Made by a program: the position numbers and the translations under genes. DNA of 64,000 nt from Diphasiastrum complanatum (lineage: Eukaryota > Streptophyta > Lycopodiopsida > Lycopodiales > Lycopodiaceae), in assembly GCA_029204225.1 (NCBI GenBank), contig CM055093.1, forward strand, positions 5,116,056 through 5,180,055, in the 5' to 3' direction. Below, one piece after another: positions 54,266 through 64,000 of this stretch; within the stretch, counting starts at the first letter, position 1, and each line of letters starts with the position of its first letter. The notes below the pieces were generated by a model. That model saw nothing but the letters and a program-made list of their open reading frames with translations. It had not been told where the DNA came from and searched no databases.

Positions 54266-54860
54266 TGTTGAAAAGAGGTGTGAAAAAGATAGGTCAAATA
54301 GAATCGAATAAAAAGAATTCAATCGACAAGAAAGAAAATTTATCGTGTGCAGTGGAATAAACTATCTTCATGTTTCTCTATGTATGACTATGCCTATCAA
54401 TTTCGAACAAAAAAATAGTGATAGAAATCACATTTGATCTTATGGTAACTAACTTTGAGATCATTAGTACTACAATGATTATGTAGCCAAACATTGATTC
54501 GGTATGAAAATGAAATAGTTGTATATGAGTACAACAAGTTGCGGATCAAATCTGCGTACCCTAAGCTATCTCTGAGCCGCTAAATATAAGTCTGAATTAG
54601 GCGCAACTACTAATAAGCAGTAAGTGCAATAGCAATCTCTAATCAACTCTGAGGAACTGAGCTAGAATGCTCAAGGGTGTTCAAGGTCGTAGGTTTGAGA
54701 GAGAGAACGCTAACTATTCAATACTTAATGATTGATCTTCATGCTTCAATTCTTGATGTAGGAACATGAACAACTATTTATACTAAGCAATTCGGTCGCC
54801 AAATACATCATCCAATTGGCTGTGACGTGCTGGCATCCATCTAGTTAGGACTTCTCAAAA
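54266..54860 (-). mobile_element. Copia 5' LTR, reverse strand
   Basis: The inner end is fixed by the primer site (forward TGTTGAAAAGAGG at 54266). A TATA box GTATAAATAG lies on the reverse strand at about 54774-54783. The outer end is not resolved and may lie anywhere between about 54800 and 55190, where a forward copia relic begins. Confidence 0.6.
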
Positions 54861-55189
54861 ATTACTTGCTGATGAATTCAGTGCAAGTCGGTGGCTTTGG
54901 TTGTAAACAGTCTGTCTGCAGATTTGAACGTAACATGTCACTCTGCAGAAATGAACGTAAACTATGATGCAAAAAATATGAAGGTCTTCACCAATGTTAT
55001 TTTCTTAACATTTGAGACATCTAGCATTTTGCAAGAAAACCGAAGTGAAAGAAAATCCCAAAAGATGAAAATGCCAACACTATGAGTTGTTTCTGAGTAG
55101 TTATGCAGATGTGTAAAAACATGAAGAAATCTACAGGTCTGGATAAAAGTTGGACGAAGATTAAAATGTCGATTAGTCAATTAGTAGGA

Positions 55190-57294
55190 GAATAATCCAA
55201 CATTTGCAAGGAGTGCCACTATTGCGATTTCCAATGTGATTGCTGAAGAGGCACTCATGGGAATGAAGTCAGAGATTGACAAGTTTCACATTTTTGGGTG
55301 CAAAGCTTATGTACGCATGCCAAAGGAGGAGCGAGACAAACTTGATGTGAAGTCTATTAAGTGTTTTTTTGTTGGTTATGATGAGAGGATGAAAGTATAT
55401 AAGTGATTTGATCTAGTGATACAAAAAATCCACATTATCAAGGATGTGATTTTTGACGAAATGCATGGATTTCATTAAGATGATCGTGCTAAAGGTGATA
55501 GTGACATTAAGAGACTTCCTATGACCTTAGAAGAAGATGAAGATGGTATTCCACAAGAAATCAAGCATGAGGATCAATTGCAAGAAGAGGATCGTGATTG
55601 GACTCCATCCATTACCTGCTGATTGGTGCTAGAAAGGAGAAATGTGTGGGAAGCAAGAGATTGTACTTGAACACTCCTTGGAATATCTACTCACCAAGAA
55701 GTGTATCATCTTAGGTGAAAGTGCCTAAATGGTATAAAACCATTATGAAGAATGAGAGCATGAATCTACTAAGATTGATCTTTCAAGCAGACCGATTGTT
55801 ACCATCTGAATTACACCCTCACGAGTGACATCTTTAAGTGCCAAGGGCTGCCAATCTATGAAGAGACAAAGTATCTCAAGGAATGGCAAGGGGATATGTA
55901 GAATGAGATGGATTCATCCCATAAGCATGCTACATGGGACCTAGTTGATCTTCCAGGTAGTAAGAGACACATTAATAACAAATGGGTATACAAAACTAAA
56001 TTCTATGCTGATGAATCAACTGCGAAACACAAGGCACACTTGGTGGTAAAAGGGCTATGAGCAAAGTAAATGTATTGAATGTGATGAGACGTTGGCTCCT
56101 CTGGTTAAGTGGACTCTTTACGCTCGGTGATAGCATTAGCTTCATTTTTAGGATTTAGGGTTCCATCAAAGAACGTGAAGTTAGCTTTCTTCACTGGTGA
56201 AATTAGCTTTATTCAATGCCAACTTTGAAGAAGAAGTCTATATGTTCAATGCCAAGAAGACAAAGTATGCAAGCTGCAAAAAGCTTAATGGTCTAAAACA
56301 AATGCCATGAGCATGGTATGTTTGTATAGATAGGTATTTTCTATCTAATGGGTTTATGTCATTGAGAAAAAACTCTGATCCTGATCTCTATGTCCTTACT
56401 AGTGATGATAGTCTTGCATTGGTTGTGCTATATGTTGGTGATATCATCATCATAGGAACTGATGAGGACTTGATAAAACTTATCAAGTTTAGTTTGTGTA
56501 AACATTTTGAGATGGCCGATTTGGATTTAATGCATTATTGTCTAGGCATAGAAGTGTGGCAAAACATATACAATACCAAGCCTTCACAAGCAAAATATGC
56601 TCGAGATGTCCTAGAAAGATTTACTATGTCTGATTGTAAGCCATTGACTTTATTGAGTGACATTAGCAAGAAATTGTGGCATCTCGATGAGAGTTGTCTT
56701 GTTGATTATACATTGTATCACCAACTTGTTGGTAGTCTTATATATCTCACCACTACCAGACCACACATCTATTATGATGTGAGTCTTGTGAGTCAATTTA
56801 TGGCAACACCTACCTTGGAGCATTGGGAAGTAGCTAAACACATTCTAAGGTATGTGACAGGCATCTTGATCTTGGTCTAGTCTATTCAAGTTATGCTTTT
56901 GATGTTGGAAATGGCTTTTTTTCTTAGTCAAGCAAAAAGTAGGACACCGTATTACTTTCTACTACTGAACTTGAATATAAAGCCTTATGCTTTGCAACAT
57001 AAGAGCTAGCTATGAGAGCTACTCAGAGAAATATATATAAAGCAAGCCAAAGGCACATTTATTTTTTGTGAAACTCAAAGTGAAATCCAATTAGCTAAAA
57101 ATCTAGTGTTTCATGCTAGAACAAGGCATGTAGAAATAAAGTATCATTTTATACTTGAAAAACTTTGTTCAAAAGACATAGACGTGGTTCATTGTACTAC
57201 TGCCACACAAGTTGCTAATGTAATTATGAAGTTGCTAGGCAAATACAAGTTTGAGTATATTAGGCTAAAGTTTGGCAGTGAATTGATGTCTTGA
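55190..57294 (+). pseudogene. Copia integrase tail, RT and RNase H relic
   Basis: Ordered forward blocks: the IN C-terminus (PKEERDKLDVKSIKCFFVGY, DERMKVYK, KDVIFDEMHG) closely resembles the tail of the 31650 element; then RT with NKWVYKTKFYADESTAKHKA and a damaged palm. The best frame (56356-56880, 174 codons) has ALVVLYVGDIIIIGTDEDLI, LDLMHYCLGIEVWQN, YHQLVGSLIYLTTTRPHIYY and LEHWEVAKHILRYVTG. RNase H follows about 56890-57294 (TRHVEIKYHFILEKLCSKDI). The catalytic YVDD is YVGD, so the polymerase is inactive. Many stops before 56356. It is the complementary half of the gag-IN relic at 31650-34105. Confidence 0.92.
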
Positions 57295-57473
57295 CAGTTG
57301 CGTTGGACACATTTTTAGGTCTTCCTTATAACATTATTATGACGTACAAATGCTTATCTTTTGAAACTCTGTCACAATTTTAGTAAAGTAATGTTTGAGA
57401 TTTGCCTAAATAATCTTCTTATCTAAATATTATCTCCTCTTTGTACTAAATTACAAAATGTCGAGGATTTCTT
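57295..57473. other. Short spacer
   Basis: AT-rich gap between the copia RNase H stop and the reverse transposase-like relic. Nothing seen. Confidence 0.4.
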
Positions 57474-58291
57474 TCAAAATCTCAGATAAACCTCATGATA
57501 CGAATTGCTTCTCCATTGCTTAGTCCAACAGTCCTTATAGCTTTCCACATCAGAAGCATTGCCTCTACAAATGGGAGCCCAATATTGAACAAGCACTTTC
57601 ATGAAGTTTGTTGATGTCTTTTGTTGGTTTACATTCGAAAGGGTAACACCTAGCCAAATTGGATATAGTTTGTCATTGGGGCGCACCAGCACAAATTGGT
57701 CTTTATGCACATCAATATGAGGCTTGAATGGCACCTTTGGTTTCTCCTTCAATGGACCACAATAGTGTTCTTCATCTTCCTCCTCTTTATCTTCTATCAA
57801 GCTAGTTGGATTGTCAATATTAACATCCATCCATCTCGTCCTAGGCCAAAAACCATCCATCAAATGAACATGAATTTCAATTATTTCATCTAGATTTAAA
57901 ATGTTGATAATATTCTCCCAATATGCAATTACAGGCAAAATAAAATCTCTATAATTGGGATTGACATGTCTGTTTTCCATATATTTTTTCCAAAATGAAA
58001 TATGCTTATTTATTCCATCAACAATCATAATTTGGTCCTTGAGGGCGACAAAAGTGGTAATGCATGAGGATCTCCTTTAGGCAACATTGGACAACCGTTT
58101 GTGTCAGGCTTCCATAATTGTATTCCATCTTGTGGTTTCCAAATTTTCATTGTAGGATTCATCATGTATTGCATGGCTTCCTTTTGTAGCATCTTTTTGG
58201 CTACGACTTGAGCCCACAAATGAAGCACGAATATTTTGTTTGTCCCGCATGACAAACAATCCAATGTGTAGTAGGCCATAAATTTCAACAA
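57474..58291 (-). pseudogene. Transposase-like gene C-terminal part (piece C)
   Basis: Two frames: 58291-58025 (LDCLSCGTNKIFVLHLWAQV, VAKKMLQKEAMQYMMNPTMK) and 58028-57474 (184 codons), joined by a one- to two-base shift. The second has ISFWKKYMENRHVNPNYRDF, IHVHLMDGFWPRTRWMDVNI, an acidic hinge (LIEDKEEEDEEHYCGPLKEK) and a last domain VPFKPHIDVHKDQFVLVRPN with YPIWLGVTLSNVNQQ and WAPICRGNASDVESYKDCW. That last domain parallels the end of the relic at 18905-20629 (FIPCREVVLDKFIAMRF, IPIWVAKVVEV, LWYEP), so a related family is likely. It may be a chromo- or BAH-like module. Superfamily not identified. Confidence 0.45.
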
Positions 58292-60495
<2,204 letters not shown>

Positions 60496-61011
60496 GTGAC
60501 AGCAATCAGAACTGGCTCCAAAACTTTATTAGATACTATGGCAGCCAGCAATAATGAGGAAAATAGGAGGCATTCTTCCTGTGGCAATCACCAGCGAGCA
60601 GCAAGTTCCTCCTGTGGCAACCACCAGAGAGCAGCAACCATAAACAAACTTTTTGTTCTTCCTGTGGCAACCACCTGTGAACCGCAACCAGTAAACAGCC
60701 TCCCTTGGCAGAAAGGGAGATCAGCCAATGATGCTCAGGCAGAAAGAGAGATGAAAGAGAGATCAGACAACAATGCCCAGGCAGCCCACGTTCAAAAACA
60801 ATGCCCAGCCCACGTTCAAAAACATATAGCAAAGATCGTGGGAAAGAAGGTGGGCGGTGGAGGAGATCGTGGGGAAGAAGGTGGGCGAGGGAGGAAGGGG
60901 GGGGGCGTGAGGAAAGGGGGGGGGGAACGCGTGAGAAAGGGGGGGTGTGGTTCAGATGGCGGTGGCATTAACTACCATCTGCACCCCCCACTTGTTTTTT
61001 CTCTTATTTAG
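60496..61011 (+). repeat. Low-complexity open frame with minisatellite and G-tracts
   Basis: The 171-codon open frame is made of repeated units rather than a recognisable protein. About 33-bp units with CCTGTGGCAACCACCAGAGA lie at 60574-60690. CCCACGTTCAAAAACA is doubled at about 60787-60820. A Gly/Lys/Arg-coding G-rich tract lies at 60841-60952. I do not regard it as a gene. Confidence 0.6.
60841..60952 (+). other. Dense G-run tract (G-quadruplex potential)
   Basis: More than six runs of three or more G within about 110 bases, including runs of eight to ten G. Sequence-level potential only. Confidence 0.75.
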
Positions 61012-61129
61012 AGAGAGAGAATGGGAAGTGGGGGCTTGGGCATGGGCGTTTCTCATTTTTCTTATTCTTTGGAAAGGCCACCCAATTCAGAATTATATGG
61101 GGGAGGGAAGGGCCGGCTCCTAGGCCCTT

Positions 61130-61193
61130 CCGCCGGGGAAGGTGATGCGGCCGAGGGCGAAGGCCCGAGGTCGCAGCATCCTTCCCCGGGCGG
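61130..61193. repeat. GC-rich imperfect hairpin
   Basis: CCGCCGGGGAAGGTGATGC (61130-61148) is complementary, with small bulges, to GCATCCTTCCCCGGGCGG (61176-61193). It sits in a local GC island (about 61060-61210) unlike the AT-rich surroundings. The word GCCCTTCCGCC occurs on both sides of it. Confidence 0.75.
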
Positions 61194-61290
61194 GGCCAGC
61201 CCTTCCGCCATGTGAATTCATTTTTCACATTTTTTTTTTAGGTAAATTATTTTTACATGCACCTTCTGGGTGGAAGGTATGTGTAAAATT

Positions 61291-61354
61291 ATGACAAATT
61301 TTTTTACGTGCACCTTCCGAAAGCAAGAAGGTGCCTGTAAAAAAAATTTGTCAT
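61291..61354. repeat. 27-bp-arm hairpin, near perfect
   Basis: ATGACAAATTTTTTTACGTG...CACCTTC (61291-61317) and GAAGGTGCCTGTAAAA...TTTGTCAT (61327-61354) pair around a 9-base loop. A related half (TTACATGCACCTTCTGGGTG) precedes it at 61253. This is consistent with a foldback-type or MITE core. Confidence 0.9.
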
Positions 61355-61749
61355 AAAAAAATTTGCCCCACAGATTACGTTCTATGAAGCACCACCATTT
61401 CCTTTGTAGAAATTTGAAAAATGATTTTACGGATGTGGAAATACAAATTCGGATCCTCAATGTATTTCTCATTTGTCGAGTTGTGCGCACCAATGCCCCA
61501 TGTGTCGTGACGGGTCTAACATTATGTTGCCAGCGACTTGACTGGGTGGCATAGTTGCCAGGGAACGGGAACACAATGGCAACGTGACCTTTGTGAATGG
61601 GAATGTTTTTGAGAATTTGGGAATGAGGTATTGCCAAAATCGACATAGCATAGGAATGGAGCTGGTGATATTCCTAAAAAAAGGGTATTTTACCAGGCAG
61701 TCACCCTCCATCATAACCACAATACGGATTATGTCGGACGTCATTGTGA

Positions 61750-62058
61750 TCTGTGTGTCAGAATTCCTTTGGCTAGGATGGAACACAAATAAAAAGCAAA
61801 AGCAAAGATCTTCAATCATTCGCAATAATCACAAAGCAATCCCATCAAGCAAATTGCAAAGACAAAGATTACCCAAAAGCATACATCTGTTCTATTCATT
61901 ATCCATTATATGCACAAAACATCATCAATGCCAAGAAGGCACTTTTGCCCATGTGTCCTACTGGACATCAAGAAAAACTTATGCTTACGTATCTTTAACT
62001 CCTTAGACTGTCTTTTCTAGTTTCATCTGACTATGAAGTGTCGCTATATGGCCACAAA
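61750..62058 (-). mobile_element. Probable copia 3' LTR, reverse strand
   Basis: The reverse-strand purine tract AGTGAGGGAGGATT (62059-62073) precedes TGTGGCCATATAGCG (from about 62058), 45-50 bp after the RNase H stop. That is the usual place for a 3' LTR. The far end near 61750 (reading ...TCTGACACA) is a guess. The partner LTR would be outside the window. Confidence 0.45.
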
Positions 62059-62102
62059 TCCTCCCTCACTTCACAGTCCTCCATAGCTACATTCTGAAAA
62101 CA

Positions 62103-63973
62103 TCATTTAGGTTTTCTAATCCTATCATATTCCTCAAATAAACAAAACAACTTTTTAACCAGTGATTTAGTCATTATATCTGCAAGCATGAAATCAGTGC
62201 TACAAAACTTTAGTTTCAGTTTTTCTTCCTGCACCAGGTTTCTGACAAAATGGTACTGCATGGCTATGTGTTTGCTTTTCTTGTGAAATCCAGCATTCCT
62301 ACTAAGGAACAAACACCCCCTGATTGTCATTATATAGCACCATGTCTATGTTGTCAATTCCCAGTTCTCCTAGCATGCTTTGCATCCACAAATATTCTTT
62401 TGTTGTGTGGCAAACACCCATGTACTTGGATTATGTTGTTGATAGAGCTGTTGAGTGTTGCTTTTTACAACTCCAACTTATGCAGGACCAATCGATCATG
62501 TATATGTATCCGCTTGTAGACTTCTGATCATCTAGGTCTCCTCCCCAATCAAAGTCTGCATATCCCGTCATGAATTCCTTTTCAACTCTATATGTGAGAC
62601 CCAAGTTGGTTGTTTCCTTTAGGTATCTTATCACACGCTTCGCTGCCTGCCAATGCTCTTCTCTTGGGTTACTGAGAAACTGGCTGAGCTTGGTTACTGC
62701 TACCCCTAGGTCCAACCTTGTGCACACCATGGCATACATTAGGCTGCCTACTAGGTTTCTGTATGGTTTTCCTTTCATCCCCTCCATGTCTTCTAGTGTG
62801 TTAGGACTCATTTCTTTGTTTAGCTTGGAATCAAGATTTAATGGGATCCCTATAGGGGAACATTCCTGTATTCTAAATTTCTCAATGAGTTCGTTTATAT
62901 ATATGCTCTATCCCATCCATGTTAAGCCTCTTTCCCTGTCCCAGGTCCTGATGATTTGTATCCCTAGGCAATAATGCATTTTTCCCATATCTTTCATTTC
63001 AAAGGTGCCTTTTAACTTTTCCTTGAATTCATTCAAAATAGCTTTATTGTTGCATACTATAACCAAATCATCGACATACAATGCAACAACAAGAAACAAG
63101 CCCCCTTCATTCTTTGTGTACATCCCATTGTCAGCATAACATCATTTAAAACCAATTCCCATAAAGAACGCATCAATCTTCTGATACCACATCCTAGAGG
63201 ACTGCTTCAAGCCATATAAAGCTCTTTTAAGGGCACATACCCTGTTAGATCTGTCGGTGAAACCAGGATGTTGATCATAAATACCTCCTCTTCCAAGTTG
63301 CCATTCAGAAAGGCGGTTCTCATATCCATTTGTTTGATCTCCATTCCCTACATGGTTCCCCAAGATATCAAGATTCTGAGTGAGCTTAATTTGACAACTG
63401 GTGCAAACGTTTCCATGTAATCTATTCCCTCAATTTGTGAATACCCCTTTGCCACTAATCTGGCCTTGTGTCTTTCAATGTTTCCATCTGCACCATATTT
63501 AACATTATATACCCATTTGCATCCTATGGTGCTCCTTCCTGTTGGCAAATACACCAGATCTCAGGCTTCATTTTTGTTGATCGAGTTGATCTCCTCTTCC
63601 ATGGCCGCCTTCCAAGATTCCCACTCAAGACTCACTTTGGCCTCTTCAATTGAATCTGGTTCAATACTCCCCTTTTCTTGGATGCTAATAAAAGTCATTT
63701 CATCATACTTTTCAGGTGCCTTCCCCAATCTTTGTGATCTTCTTGGCTCTCTGATCATGTCTTTCAACACTGGTACTATTACTATGCCTTTAGCTTGCAC
63801 CTCTTCAATCCTTCCTCCTGGACCTTCTGCTTGTCTGATATTGTTTCATTGTCTGACATTATGTACTTCAATAACTTCTCACTTGATCCTACTTCCTCTA
63901 TGTTTTCAGCCCCTTCTTCATCAAATATCACATCCCTTGATAGGACAACTTTGGAAGTCTGTGGATTGTACAC
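62103..63973 (-). pseudogene. Copia polymerase: IN tail, RT and RNase H (partial at window edge)
   Basis: Reading from the right edge: the integrase tail (YNPQTSKVVLSRDVIFDEEG), a linker with RSQRLGKAPEKYDEM, then RT: LEWESWKAAMEEEINSINKN, stop, [51 protein letters not shown] and ALKRALYGLKQSSRMWYQKI. The catalytic VVALYVDDLVIVCN is intact (about 63080), with KDMGKMHYCLGIQII after it. RNase H: YRNLVGSLMYAMVCTRLDLG, HWQAAKRVIRYLKETTNLGL, YADFDWGGDLDDQKSTSGYI and FCSTDFMLADIMTKSLVKKL. Several frameshifts and stops separate these. It differs from the other copia relics here and is the youngest-looking polymerase. Gag, protease and the IN core lie beyond 64000. Confidence 0.95.
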
Positions 63974-64000
63974 CTTATATCCAAAGGCTTTTCAAGGTAT

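Noticed and set aside
60496-61011. 171-codon forward ORF as a gene
   Set aside because: Built from minisatellite units and a G-rich tract; no domain, and the opposite strand is equally open.
61004-61228. Reverse ORF in the GC island
   Set aside because: Openness follows from GC content and the hairpin; no recognisable protein.

Overview
This looks like a gene-poor, repeat-dense stretch of a large land-plant nuclear genome. It is AT-rich, almost every recognisable coding trace belongs to a plant Ty1/copia or Ty3/gypsy retrotransposon or to a DNA transposon, and none of them is intact. Initiator-tRNA-Met type primer sites, tRNA-Asp type primer sites, very long GA microsatellites and heavy nesting would fit a gymnosperm or another giant plant genome, but the species cannot be fixed from the sequence. 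I found no intact host gene, no tRNA, no rRNA and no CRISPR array.

Layout. 0-1.6 kb: reverse-strand gypsy pol relic. 2.1-7.6 kb: two copia LTR-plus-primer-site units with long untranslated leaders, a leader tandem array and strongly deleted gag. 7.6-11.4 kb: a long terminal repeat of a family I call LTR-A, next to a decayed reverse-strand gene for a Ser/Thr/Pro-rich coiled-coil protein. 11.6-12.6 kb: fragment of an unassigned transposase-like gene. 12.65-15.4 kb: copia element with the best gag-protease-integrase frame, cut inside integrase and joined to the last bases of its own LTR. 16.8-18.6 kb: gypsy 3' LTR, polypurine tract and integrase. 18.9-20.6 kb: second transposase-like relic. 21.4-23.5 kb: ancient copia.

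23.8-26.5 kb: an unassigned conserved gene fragment and a relic resembling a DNA amino-methyltransferase, followed by a 177-bp tandem dimer. 27.9-30.1 kb: CACTA TNP2 transposase relic. 31.6-34.3 kb: copia gag-to-integrase without reverse transcriptase. 34.8-39.7 kb: unknown ORFs, palindromes and small repeats. 43.5-48.5 kb: a gypsy element whose blocks alternate in strand. 48.7-52.6 kb: a second coiled-coil ORF, then a tail-to-tail palindrome of two LTR-A copies centred on a tRNA-Asp primer site. 53-58.7 kb: reverse copia 5' end, copia IN-RT-RNase H relic, a third transposase-like fragment and a 271-bp GA tract. 60.5-61.4 kb: G-rich and hairpin-rich DNA. 61.7-64 kb: reverse-strand copia polymerase running off the window edge.

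The genes do not form a working pathway; the window is a record of nested insertions and aberrant retrotransposition. The best candidates for something new are the methyltransferase-like relic (24.9-25.8 kb), the LTR-A family with its pol-less coiled-coil ORF and its palindromic LTR junction (51.0-52.6 kb), the strand-scrambled gypsy with a heat-shock-element-like cluster (43.5-48.5 kb), and a recurring 14-bp palindrome in copia regulatory DNA.
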